Of a stretch of DNA of 64,000 bases, positions 35,581 through 46,929 are shown one piece after another. The notes under the pieces were generated by a model, which had not been told where the DNA came from, searched no databases, and saw only the letters and a list, made by a program, of their open reading frames with translations. The stretch spans positions 95,560,151-95,624,150 of the forward strand of contig NC_133120.1 in NCBI RefSeq assembly GCF_033568475.1, in the 5' to 3' direction. The first letter of the stretch is position 1, and every line of letters begins with the position of its first letter. This stretch comes from Henckelia pumila. Taxonomy: Eukaryota > Streptophyta > Magnoliopsida > Lamiales > Gesneriaceae. A program made the position numbers and the translations under genes.

Positions 35581-36114
35581 TAGATACATATTCTTCTACA
35601 AAAAAATGATTTTAATTATAAGATACATTTTCATTTAGCAATTATAGGACATTAAATTTTAAAAATTATTTTACAAATACCTATTAATAAGGTATCCAAC
35701 CTCAAATCACTTGATTAATGAAAATGAAAACTGTGTCGCTGGATAATGGAAATGGCAATTTGAGTGGTGGGCTCGTGGTGATGGAAACCTCAGTGGCACT
35801 GTGGCGGGAAGAATATATGTTAAATGACTGGGAAATTTTTACCCAGGTAAGCTTAACTCCAGTTAAAAAATGGGATATAAATTTAAATGTAAGAAAATAG
35901 TGTTAATTGGACACATGTCATGCAAATAATAGGCGAGAGCTCTACTCCTGAATTAGCATAGCCGAAGCCGTTGATCAAGCTCTGATTGGAAATCAAATGA
36001 ATGATAATCTAGTTGTTCGTTTAAATCCATATGATCAACTCCCATTTCAGAACTTCTGCTTTGATCAACTATACGTAAGTCTTGTTCTTGAATCCCTTTA
36101 GAGACTTCAAAACC

Positions 36115-37150
36115 CTGTCATAGACAAGATTTCAAAATTAGCATTTATGAACTATTTACAATAGAAGGACCAAAAAGAGTGAAAATACTACTTATCTACA
36201 AGCTGAGCATACATGTTTGAACTGGAATATGGAAACAATGAAAAGGGCAAAATCTATCATACAATTGACTGAAGCAATCTTTTAATCTTGACAAAACTGT
36301 TTATCACATAGAGGAATTTTCAAGATGTAGTCCAGGTCTATCTATTGGAGAATAAGTACTTTTATTATATCACATATAACGGAGTGTAAAGAAGGTAGGG
36401 TAGCATTTTAAAGCTTCAAAGTCCAGCAGATATAATTACAAACATCAGTTCAAACTATCACGATTAAAATAAAGGAATAAACATAAGAATCCAGCTAATC
36501 CATCATGTTTTGATCGATTTTCTTCCTCCCAAATGTTGCGAACCCTGATTTTTCCACTCTATTGTTCCCAATTTGTATCTCAATCGAATATAGCAAGAAA
36601 AAGGCAACATAGGGCTAAGCAACCTCTATCGATCTAGACCATTGGCCACATCCGTACAACTCCATAATATCAAACCAAAAAGGCTGGATTAATTTAGTTC
36701 GGACATAAGCCGAAATCCATAGCCAAGAAAATTTCTAATGCGCCATATCAACAAGTCTGATTTTTTTCTTCTAAATTTAATACAACTACCAATCAATTTG
36801 CAACGAGTAGATTTCACAAATATGGAATTTGGAATTACAAATACAATTTTAGTATTTGGTAAAATAAGATTTCGAAATAAGATTGATATTTGATGATATT
36901 TCATTTAGTTAAATGAAAATTCTTATGAAATTGATCAGATTTTGTGGGATTTCATAGGATTTGAGTTTTAATAATAATAATAATTTTTTAAAAAATATAT
37001 TATATAACTCGTATATTTCAACTCTTCTTTGCAAACTTTACAAAATATCATTTATCTAAAAAATTATATTATCATTTAACACTATTATATTTTAAATTTT
37101 TACCAGACACCAAAATAGAATTTTCAATTTCAATTCCAATTTTTTTTTTT
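36115..37150. other. AT-rich spacer with no gene
   Basis: I looked here for the missing N-terminal exons of the VOZ pseudogene and did not find them. A GGATTTCATAGGATTTGAG stretch near 36945 and a related AAATCC sequence near 37155 may be the ends of a small repeat. Otherwise nothing is recognisable. Confidence 0.4.
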
Positions 37151-37872
37151 ATATAAATCCTAGCACACTGTTAGTGATCGAATATTTCTGAGTTCTAAAA
37201 TCTAGTTTCTCTTTCGCTTTGGGATAAAACGAAAATTAAATAGCATGTATTTAGGTTTTGGTGTTATATATATATAACTTTTTTTTTAAATAATACTATA
37301 CATATACGCCCATACATATATGTATATAAAAATAACATATATTTCTTAAATAACCTGAAAAATATTAAATAAATAAATCCTTAAAAATGTTTCATGCATC
37401 AATTTAAAATGATAAACAATGCTGCTGAAAAATCTCATATGCGGAATACTAATAAAATAAAACATGTTTCAAAATTCCATCATAATAGACTAAATAACTG
37501 CGACGGTCACGGGGTCCACTGCTCCGTGAGCTCATACGTCCTCACCACCGGTAGGAGCTACATAAATGTCATCATGCTCACCTGCACCATATAAGCGTAG
37601 TGAGCCTAGGGGCTCAACATGTCTAATCATTTATAACAAGGTTAAAAATAATGCATCACGTAGATACTAATACATATACATGTACATGAGCATGCATGGA
37701 AACATTTTTCATAACATAAATGCTGAATCATAAATCTTAAACATAACATAACTTTCTTCATCATACATAACATAATTGAGCATGTCATAAACATAAAACT
37801 GAGTATGGTCATATCCATGAATGTGACTAATAACTGTGCCGACTGATCAGTCTAAAGAACCATCGTACATGG

Positions 37873-37986
37873 CGGTGGATAAATCCACCTCTATGCTGGT
37901 AGTAAACTACCTCTGTGCCAGTGGTAAAACCACTTCTATGCCGGTAGTAGAACTACCTCTGTGTCAGTGGTAAAACCACTTCTATG
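37873..37986. repeat. row of five short hairpins, ~45-bp unit
   Basis: Five inverted repeats follow one another every 22-23 bases: GGTGGATAAATCCACC, GGTAGTAAACTACC, AGTGGTAAAACCACT, GGTAGTAGAACTACC and AGTGGTAAAACCACT. They are separated by TCTATGCC or TCTGTGCC spacers. Neighbouring stems differ in sequence but stay paired, so each change is matched on the other arm. Confidence 0.85.
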
Positions 37987-38150
37987 CTGTCACATCACTT
38001 CAATTTCCATAAAAATATTTTTCATGCTCAATTCTTAATCATAAACACATCATAAAATATTTCATGTATGCATGCACTTAAAATATGTCCGTAATATATA
38101 TTTAATTCTTTTTTTATGCATGAAGTTTATTTTAAGTATAAGTATATTTA

Positions 38151-38157
<7 letters not shown>

Positions 38158-38186
<29 letters not shown>
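38158..38186. repeat. (AT)n microsatellite
   Basis: A short TA/AT dinucleotide run next to the LTR remnant. Confidence 0.85.
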
Positions 38187-38189
<3 letters not shown>

Positions 38190-38231
38190 TTGATCCCCGT
38201 CCCTAGGATGCGGGAGATCTATGTGCACTCA

Positions 38232-38317
38232 TGCCCAAAACAACTTCGATTGTCTTGAAATTTTCACGGTAGGATCGTCTCGAAAATATTTCAAGGCAAT
38301 CGAAGTTGTTTTGGGCA
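38232..38317. repeat. long inverted repeat (stem-loop)
   Basis: The left arm at 38232-38265 starts TGCCCAAAACAACTTCGATTG. The right arm at 38282-38317 is its near-perfect reverse complement. They enclose a ~16-base loop. It could be a small fold-back element or the decayed ends of a MITE. Confidence 0.8.
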
Positions 38318-38324
38318 CGGGTTG

Positions 38325-38645
38325 GACTGAGCGCTTGCCATTTTACCAAAAACTATAATTGGTGTAATGGTGAAACTCAGATATTTTAAATCGCACAACA
38401 ACGTAAGCGTCAAGGTTCGATCGTCCTACCAACAAGAATTGTACGCCAACAATCTTCATCTCAATAAATGCACTCCTTGCAATCAATGAGAATTGAACCT
38501 ATGACCTTGACTCTGATACCAATTGTAGGACCGAGCGTTTGTCGCTTTACAAAAAACTATAACTGGTGATAATGATGCAACTCAAATCTTTTAAATCGCA
38601 CAGTAGCTCAAGCGTCATGGTTCGATCGCCCTACCAGCAGGGATA
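38325..38645 (-). repeat. duplicated LTR-like fragment with primer-site relic
   Basis: Two related ~100-bp stretches (from 38333 and 38530) share GAGCG(C/T)TTG, CAAAAACTATAA(T/C)TGGTG, TTTTAAATCGCACA and GGTTCGATCG(T/C)CCTACCA. Between them lies CTCTGATACCAATTGTAGGACC (near 38509-38530), the complement of a TGGTATCAGAG primer site beside an LTR end. It is probably debris of an LTR element on the minus strand. Confidence 0.5.
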
Positions 38646-38649
38646 ATTA

Positions 38650-40472
38650 TTGTACCCCAATAGTACTTACTAGATTCAAACTCAGCAATCGCTCGTTTCA
38701 CAGGATCTCTTCGAATGTCGTATGCATAGTTGGAGGGTAGGGTTCAGATAAAATTTGGGGGAATAAACCGATATGACAGTCACTTGCACGTGCTAAATAA
38801 GTTACATGCACGAATTTCATTTAGTTTAACATTAAATTGGATGGAAGGATCAATTACGGAAAATGTAAGAAAAATAGAGGACCAAATCGGAACAATTGAA
38901 AAACGAGAGACGAAATTGAAACGCGACATAAATCGAGGGATTAACCCCGTGGACAGCTAGCTACATGAGCACCGGCTGACGCGACATTCACTTATTGGAT
39001 GTACAAGATGTCATGTCGGTCGTTAGTATATTTTTTCTGATTTAAAGGATATTGTGGAAAGAAACTAATTCGAAAATTATTGCATAAAAAAGATAAAATT
39101 CAGTATTGAAAAAAAAAAAAAGTAAGGGCAATTTTCAAATATTGAAAATGGATTCACCAAAAGTTTGTTATATTAGGGTACTCGCTTTATTAACAGTATA
39201 ATATAATATATAATATTTTAAATAAACTAAAATTTTAAATAAAAAAAACAAAACTGTACAAATCATGTCATTCCGGAAATCTGCTTTCCACATTAGTGAA
39301 GATGTTCGTAATAGACTATATCCAAAAACTATTAGTGACGAAAATCAAACTCACGATTATTTGGTCTATACACAAATTATTTGGTCTCTATACAAATGTC
39401 TCAATTAGATTATTTCATGAGTTAATTTTGTGAGACAAATATCTAATCTAACTCGATCCTTTAAAAATATTATTTTTAACTAAAATATATATATAATCCA
39501 CCGTATCAAGATATAGATAGATAAGATCATTTTGCATGAGAATTGCTCTTTGATCAGGATAAGAATGACCATTTTACCCGCGAATGTTGCCCAAACGGAG
39601 ACGGATTCATGATCATTTATTGCGTAAGAGTGCAGGTTCTGTTTTGCGCTTGCAATATTGGGTTCTCGATATTCTAACATTTCATTTTTTTAGTTTGGGT
39701 TCTCAATAATCTTATGTTTCTTTTTTGTTTTAATTTAGAAATTAATTAAAATGCTCTACCCTTTTTCACCTACTCTCGGCATTCTTATTTGTGAATTCAT
39801 AAATATTGATTTTTATATTATTTTAATATTTTATATCAACAATTTTTTTCATACAGAGTTATAGACATCATTATATATTCCCTTTTTGTCAACCGTAAAC
39901 AAGTTGTTATTTGATGACGCTCAATAAAAAAATTAATATTTTGATCAAATAAAAATAAAATAAATTTGAGTATTAATTATATCAATAGATGTATTTATTA
40001 ATTATTATGTTTCCAACCGGAAATAGATTTAACGCCAAACTAAATGTGTTTCTTTTACAAATTAAACGAACGAAGTTGTTTTTGCAATAAGCATTAATGG
40101 GTCTTTATTTAACGCGAAAATTTTATCACAAACTATACAAGCCTAAAAAAAAAAAAATCCAAAACGAACATTCTCAAAAAAAAAATAAAAAAAATAAAAT
40201 CAAAACCAACAGTTTAGGTCACGAACCACTCGATTAGTAAAACCAATTAAAATTCTATGGAATTGGAGATAATTCCAAGTTCTAAAATGATTAATTAGTG
40301 CTCTTTTTCATATTTGTTACTTTTCTTATATCGGAATATCAATTATATATATGATCAAACGCTGACCAATTTATGAATAAAATTAGGAAAACATTACGAA
40401 TCAAGTTCTTAATTATCTCCTCCTCCAACATAGTCCAATGTCATGTGGATTTAAAAAAATCTGAACCACTTA
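38650..40472. other. AT-rich region without supported gene
   Basis: Small open frames at 38730-38960 and 39480-39680 carry no domain or splice context. Homopolymer A and T runs are common. I see no element boundaries here. Confidence 0.4.
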
Positions 40473-40770
40473 TCTATTCCTATATATTATGTAAGAGCAC
40501 CTTAGTGTGGTCTCTTAGTGTGCCCATTAAAATAATACATAAATAGAAACAAAAAACATACACGCAACCTCTTTCTTCCACTATCTCATTTTTCTCTCAG
40601 TTATGACCTTTTTCTTCTTTTTTTTCATCTAACTATTTTTTTTTATTTTCTTACCAATTTTTGTATTTAATATATATAATATAATAATTTTATTTGACAG
40701 TTTTATTTGAAATATAAATTTATTATAAAAACGGATTATTAGCACGCAATGCGTGCAACAAAGTAACTAG
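40473..40770 (+). mobile_element. short non-autonomous Helitron
   Basis: The 3' end shows the class signature: a GC-rich hairpin GCACGC-AAT-GCGTGC (40742-40756), a 10-base gap and then CTAG (40767-40770), followed by host T. The 5' end is probably TCTATTCCTATATATTAT at 40473, preceded by host A, which gives insertion between A and T without duplication. Length is about 298 bp with no coding capacity. The 3' end is firmer than the 5' end. Confidence 0.65.
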
Positions 40771-41437
40771 TCATGATGATGCAACAGTAACAGCCATTTC
40801 TTAAAATAGCAAAATTTATAACTTTGTCCGGCTACAGAATTTTAATTACTTGTAAAACAAGAAAATGTTTGGTCCATGCTTGTATAAATATAGTACTCAA
40901 ATATTAAATCCAACAATTCAAAATTATAATTTGAAAATATAGGGTTGATGAATTCATGTAGATCTCACATAACTAAAATAAAATTAGATTTTTAAATTTA
41001 GTATGGGTATATCGAAAACGCCACCGAAATTTCCGTCTCATTCTATAAGAGCTGATCACTTTATTTGTTATGTACGTTTAATTTTTGGAATTTTTTTTTT
41101 CTTAAATATGATTGCTCGTTTTATATTGAAAAATTAGTAAATAAATTACCATACATAGTTAAATTGTTTTTTCGATTTCTTTTTTAATTATTTTATCGAG
41201 ATCTGCAAGCTCCTAAAATCACGCTTCTTCAACCTCGCATGTATTGATGAATGATCACCCTTAAAATTATCATGAAGTAGTGTTTTTGTAGGTAGCATGA
41301 AATATTCTTAATATCAAATTTTTGGGTTGAGACATCGACTTATGTTTTTATACTAATTTATTTATTCTTTTTACTGACTCTAGTTTTTTTGTTTTTTGTT
41401 TTTAGCAAATGTCAATTTTTTGGGTCGATTGAACAAG
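40771..41437. other. AT-rich spacer
   Basis: No gene or element is recognisable between the Helitron and the gypsy element. Confidence 0.4.
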
Positions 41438-41442
41438 ATATC

Positions 41443-43556
41443 TGTAAGGTCCGGAATTATTTAATTTTAATTCGAGAATATTTAATTTGGGAATATTTAG
41501 AGTTTAAAATTAAATTCTAATATTCTTAAATTAAAAAGGATTGAAATTGATTTAAATCGCTTCTCCGGGGACTGAATTGCAAATAACCAAAAGTTCAGGG
41601 ACTAAAGTGCAAATATGCAATATATATATAATTCTCTACTTGAATTATCTCTTTTTCACGTGGAAAACATCAGAAGAAAAGGGTAGAGAGGCAGTACACG
41701 GCTGAAACCCTCCAAACTCCATTTTTTTCTCTTAAAAAGCTTCGATTTTGTGCGCTTCGGTTGTCAGAAATTCCAAATAAATATATATATGCGATCACCG
41801 CTCCGAGACCTTCGTTTTGGTACAAGTTTCATTCATCTTTCTCAGACTTTATTTTTATGTTGAAGATAGAAATTTATGATTTTAAGATATAAGCAATTAT
41901 GAGCTGTACCGATTACGTATTCGCAGACGGTTCGAAAAAAGACTATCGTTCGGATTTTATATGATTTTATGAAGCAAAATTCGAACCCTACCCTATCTGA
42001 TTATGATGTTTTTGATGATATTGATATGAGATTATAAGTGATCTTGATTGTTGGATTGTTTTGGATATTGTTTGGATTGCCGGTTTGTAGCCGTTACGCC
42101 GTCGATTCGCAAAATGTCAAGAATTTGATATGATTGATTAAAAGGAGCATGGTTTGAGTTGCATCTGATCTTGTTAGTTATTTGATATGTTATTTCTCAG
42201 CTTTCATTCGAAGATTGACGATTCGAGAATCCCGATTCGAACCGAGAAAGAGTTGAAGCAAGGTTTGCTAGTATTGTATTTGAAATGAAGTTGAGAAGCT
42301 GAGCAAATTTTGACATGTTGTTGTTGATTGTATTTACAGATTTGAAGTACTTTCAGACTCGACATCGAAAGGTATAAATGACAGCTATCCAGATGGGATA
42401 GAACCCTCGAGATAGCTATTATTCTCGAGTAAATCACATATGTTCTTGTTATTGTTTTGTTATGTGCTTCTATGTGATTTATATGAGTATTGATGCTTTG
42501 TTTAATTATGTGATTACATGTTCAAGATGTTTTACAGTCTTTAATGCATACAGCTTATGTTGCATTCATCTTGAACTCCAGCCTGTAAAGCATAAAGGGC
42601 AGATTAGCCTAGAGTGTGAAATGACGTTTGGAGAATTATAGTTGAGTGGCATGGATTGAAGCCTTAGCTTTTAGAGCCAGAAGACTCTCTATAATTGCGC
42701 CAAAGTCAGAGGATTAAAATACTTGATGCCGCCTCGATTGGGAGTGTCGGCGGTTTGATAGTTATTTTATTCCTCGGGATCCCAAAGAACCAAGCTTTAT
42801 TGATATCAGCTTTGATAGCCTATTCTTCAAACATGAATTGCATTTATTTTATAGCATTAGATGAGATGCTATTGTTATTGCATGTTTTGTTATTTATACT
42901 GGGATTTTATTCTCACCGGAGGTATCCGGCTATTGCTTTGTTTTGTATGTGTGCATGGCAATAAGTGGGGCAGAAGCTAGTCAGAAGAGACAGTGATGGC
43001 TCGAGATAGAGTTGTAGCATGTGAGGATACGGGTTGTAGCAGCAAGATATGTACTTTGAGTGGATAAACATGTTAGAAAAGAATACAAGAATTTTGTATA
43101 AGTAGTTGAATATGTCTTAGCTTGTGTATGGAAGATTATCAGATGTTATTAGATTGCATGTTTATTATTTTGAAGCTTGTATCAGAGTATGTGTTGGTAT
43201 GTTTCAAGTTTGGACAACAAAAATATTTCTTGCATTTTCTGGAAAATGTAGCCCGCTCGATCGGTAGAAATTCACCGATCGAGCGAGGCCCTTATTTTGC
43301 AAGGCAGAGAAATCAAGTTTTGTGCCCGCTCGATCGGTAGAAATTCACCGATCGAGCGAGGCCAAGAATGTCCTAGACCCGAGAGCTTCAAGTTTGAGCT
43401 CGCTCGATCGGGCAACTTTTGCCGATCGAGCGAGACAGTGTAATTTTAAAAAAAAAAAAAATTTAGCTCTTGGTTCTTTATATTGTTTGTGTACTTGATT
43501 AATTGTTAATTCTAATAAATTGCCCCAAGATAAGATTAGCAACCCGGGTCCCCACA
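41443..43556 (+). repeat. 5' LTR of the Tekay-like element
   Basis: A 2114-bp LTR begins TGTAAGGTCCGG and ends CCCCACA. It contains three 32-bp palindromes near its 3' end (from 43254). It also contains the uninterrupted sequence CTTGAATTATCTC that is the empty-site equivalent of the nested insertion in the 3' LTR. Confidence 0.95.
43254..43432. repeat. three GATCG palindromes in the 5' LTR
   Basis: Perfect or near-perfect hairpins lie at 43254-43285, 43327-43358 and 43401-43432, each 32 bases with outer arms CGCTCGATCGG and CCGATCGAGCG. The third has a different inner stem (GGCAA/TTGCC) that still pairs. The same trio recurs at 57743-57774, 57816-57847 and 57890-57921 in the 3' LTR. Confidence 0.9.
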
Positions 43557-43890
43557 ACAGGTGGTATCAGAGCATAAGTTTGTGGATTTAGTTAGAAGTT
43601 GATGAGCGGGGTAGATTGAGTCTGTTTGATTGTTTGATATCACATGAGATTACATGTTATATCTGATTATGTGCATTATATGCTAGCATGCTTTATATTG
43701 CAATAATTATGTGACTGCATGATTATGTGCTTTTATTGCTACTGCATGCTATATATGCAATTGTATTCCAGATTATCCTCAGTCAGAACCTGAATTCTCA
43801 TGAGAATGCATGAGAATGCTTATCAGAGAAGGATGAAATAAATTGTTGCATATGATATTGTTTATGCACTAATCTGTTTGACAATCAGAT

Positions 43891-45000
43891 ATGCCTCCCC
43901 GTAAAGCACCGGCCATTAGACAGCCATTAGTGGTTCCTCCAGCTGAACCATCACCAGTACCACCGCCAACAGTTGAACCCCAGAATGCACAGGGTAGTAC
44001 ATCTACTGATCATTTGGATCCTACTGCTACTCCAATGGAAACTTTGTTGAAGCGATTTCAATCATTTAAACCGCCAAATTGAAAGGAATAGAAAACTCAG
44101 TTGATTGTGAAAATTGGCTTGAAGATATAGAACAACTGTTTGAATCACTCGACTATACCGATGATCGTCGTATCCGACTGGTCATACATCAACTTCATGA
44201 AGTTGCCAAAAGTTGGTGGATTACTACCAAACGGGCATTGGAACAACGAGGTACGATTATCACCTGGACTGTCTTTAAAATTGAGTTCTATCAATGTTTC
44301 TTTCCAGTCTCCTACAGGAAGGATAAGGGTGCTGAATTTGCCAATCTAAGCCAAGGTAATTTGAATATCGAAGAATATGTGGCCAAATTTTCAAGTCTTT
44401 TGAAGTTTGCACCACATATAGCAGCTACTGATGAAGCAATGGCAGATCAGTTTATCAATGGCCTTAATCCCGATGTGTTTACTTTGGTGAATAGTGGACG
44501 ACCAAATACTTTTGCTGACGCTTTGAACAAAGCTAAGGGAGCAGAAGCAGGTATATTGCGACAAAGAGGGGTACCATTTATTCCACAGCCATTTCCACAG
44601 CTTGTATCAGCATCACTTCCACAGAATCCGCCCCAGTTTCAGCAACCATCTCTAGAGTTGAGGGAGGAAGCAGTGGCAGAAAGGATTCTCGTTTCAAGCC
44701 TAAAGGAAAACAGTTTAAGCGGGCAGGCAATAGTTCTTCCAGTTCTAGTGGACAGAGACAGTTTGGTACAGGTCAGAGAACTGGTGAATCAGGAGTGTTT
44801 TGTGGTAAGTGTGGTGGACGACATGCTATCGAACAGTGTAGAGGTGTGTTAGGAAATTGTAATATATGTCGCCAACCAGGTCACTATGCCAAGGTATGTC
44901 CTCAACGAGCTATTGGTGAAAGTTCTTCTCGACCAGCACCTCAGGTGAAAAGGCAATCAGTGCATTCATTCCAGCCTCAACAACAGACCAGAGCAGAAGG
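43891..45000 (+). pseudogene. gypsy gag with CCHC knuckle, fossil
   Basis: A Pro-rich start (MPPRKAPA) is followed by the retrotransposon gag helical domain (NWLEDIEQLFESLDY, KSWWITTK, YRKDKGAEFANL) and a CCHC zinc knuckle near 44858-44899 (CNICRQPGHYAKVC). It belongs to the Tekay-like element and is broken. Confidence 0.85.
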
Positions 45001-45039
45001 AAGCCAGACTGTGACTCAACCTCTTAGACAACAGACTCG

Positions 45040-46920
45040 AGTCTTTGCACTTACTGAGGAACAGGCTCAGGCAACACCTGACGATGTCATAGCAGGTAAC
45101 TGCTCTATTTATGGTTATCCTGCCTATGTTTTGATAGATACAGGTGCATCACATACATTTATATCTGAAAAATTTGTTATGATTCATTCTTTATCGTCTG
45201 GGCCATTGGCTACTGTTGTTTCTATTTCTTCACCTTTGGGTGAATGTATTATCTCTGTTCGAATGATTCGAAATTGTGCGTTGTATTATGACGGGAATGT
45301 GATTGATATAGATTGTATAGTACTTGGATTATCAGATTTCGATTGTATTGTCGGTATAGACATGTTAACCAAGTACAGGGAGACTGTAGATTGTTTTCAG
45401 AAAGTGGTTCGATTTAGACCATAAATGGCATCTGAATGGAAATTCTACGGTAAGGGTTCTCGAGCCAAGATCCCTTTGATATGTGTGTTATCTATGACCC
45501 GTTTATTGCAGAGAGGGGCGAAAGGATTTCTTATTTATGCAGTCGATGTATTGAAATCCAGTCCAGCAGTAACAGATATTCCAGTTGTACATGAATTTAC
45601 TGATGTATTTCCTGATGAAATTCCTGGTTTACCTCCAGCCCGAGAGATAGATTTAAGTATTGATTTAATGGCAGGTACGCAACCAATATCCAAAGCTCCT
45701 TACAGAATGACACCTATTGAATTGAAGGAGTTGAAGGATCAACTGGAAGATTTATTGGCCAAAGGGTACATTAGGCCGAGCGTTTCACCTTGGTGCGCTC
45801 CGGTACTATTTGTACGAAAGAAAGATGGTTCAATGCGATTATGCATCGATTATCGTCAATTGAACAAGGTAACAGTCAAGAATAAATATCCACTGCCTAG
45901 AATAGATGATTTGTTTGACCAGTTACAGGGTTCAGCTATCTATTCTAAAATTGATTTACGATCCGGATATCATCAATTGAGAGTACGAGATAAAGATATT
46001 CTTAAAACTGCTTTCAGAACAAGGTATGGACATTATGAATTCATCGTCATGCCTTTTGGTTTAACCAATGCTCCTGCAGTATTTATGGGATTGATGAATA
46101 GGGTATTTCAGAAATATTTGGATGACTTTGTCATTATTTTTATCGATGATATCTTGATATATTCCAAGAATGTGGATGATCATGCTGAACATCTCAGAAT
46201 CATTTTACAGACTTTGAGAAATGAGAAATTATATGCCAAGTTATCGAAATGTGAATTTTGGTTGCAGAAAGTTGTGTTTCTTGGGCATATTATTTCAGGT
46301 GATGGGATTTCAGTGGATCCAAGCAAGGTCGAGGCTGTATTGAATTGGCCTAGACCTACATCAGTGAAATACGAAGTTTTATGGGCTTGGCAGGTTATTA
46401 TCGACGCTTTATCAGAGATTTTTCTAGCATTGCGAAGCCTATTACGCAATTGACTCAGAAAAATAAGCCGTATGTCTGGACTGAAGCGTGTGAAACTAGT
46501 TTCTTGGAGCTGAAGAAAAGGCTTACAAGTGCACCTGTCTTGAGGATTCCATCAGGTACGGGTGATTTTGTTGTATATTGTGATACTTCTCACAAGGGTC
46601 TGGGTTGTGTGCTCATGCGGCGAGGGCATGTTATTGCTTATGCTTCGAGATAGTTAAAGCCACACGAGACTCGATATCCTATCCATGATTTGGAGCTTGC
46701 CGCTATTGTCTTTGCATTGAAGATATGACGACATTATCTTTATGGTGAGAAGTTTGACATCTTTTCGGATCACAAAAGTTTGAAATATCTGTTTTCGCAA
46801 TCAGAATTGAATATGAGACAGCGTAGATGACTTGATTTATTAAAAGATTTCGATTGCGAGATTAAATATTATCCAGGAAAATCTAATGCAGCTGCAGACG
46901 CCTTAAGTAGAAAGGTATGT
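45040..46920 (+). pseudogene. gypsy protease, reverse transcriptase and RNase H, fossil
   Basis: An aspartic protease (LIDTGASHTFIS near 45130) is followed by reverse transcriptase with [37 protein letters not shown]-type and [12 protein letters not shown] (near 46135), and then RNase H (near 46560-46920). The order protease-RT-RNase H-integrase defines Ty3/gypsy. Part of the Tekay-like element; broken. Confidence 0.88.
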
Positions 46921-46929
46921 TCTTTATCC

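Larger units (their letters stand above)
34281..35979. mobile_element. non-autonomous DNA transposon, Mutator-like candidate, inside the VOZ pseudogene
   Basis: A ~1675-bp AT-rich insertion (34293-35967) is flanked by the 12-bp direct repeat CCGTTGATCAAG (34281-34292, 35968-35979). Its ends are imperfect inverted repeats: GCTTATGCTATGCTACTCCTGG on the left and CTTCGGCTATGCTAATTCAGG on the right strand. A subterminal GACATGTGTCC is also mirrored. Duplications of 9-12 bp suggest a MULE-type element, though microhomology may lengthen the repeat. No transposase is encoded. Confidence 0.7.
33307..36114 (-). pseudogene. VOZ: VOZ transcription factor pseudogene, split by a DNA element
   Basis: VOZ proteins are plant transcription factors with one zinc finger plus a basic region. 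They act with phytochrome B in flowering and in stress responses. Three exon-like blocks remain: 36114-35968, 34280-33971 and 33853-33307. The zinc-finger block has GPKCALWDC and DDYCSTYH, then GGIGLKD and [18 protein letters not shown]. The last block has [32 protein letters not shown] and [14 protein letters not shown]. Introns are retained with good splice sites, so this is not a retrocopy. It looks dead. The N-terminal exons are missing; a TGA at 33807-33809 replaces the conserved Trp of the REWLFF motif; the conserved NKCDAC is altered to KKYIEC; and a 1.7-kb insertion separates the first two blocks. A working paralogue presumably exists elsewhere. Confidence 0.88.
37180..38200 (-). repeat. 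degenerate gypsy-type LTR remnant
   Basis: The stretch GTGAGCCTAGGGGCTCAACATG with repeated CATAACATAA and CATGCATG phrases resembles the LTRs of plant gypsy elements, including GTGAGCCTAACATGCTCAG of the nested gypsy LTR in this window (near 49026). No internal coding region, paired LTR or target duplication was seen. Orientation and limits are approximate. Confidence 0.4.

Noticed and set aside
37873-37986. Regularly spaced short repeats considered as a CRISPR-like array.
   Set aside because: Repeats are 14-16 bases and palindromic with near-constant 7-8-base spacers in a plant nuclear genome. There is no cas gene, and it is simply a minisatellite of hairpins.
38405-38425. GGTTCGATCG resembling a tRNA B box, seen twice near 38413 and 38620.
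   Set aside because: No A box at the right distance and no cloverleaf. The sequence is part of a duplicated LTR-like fragment.
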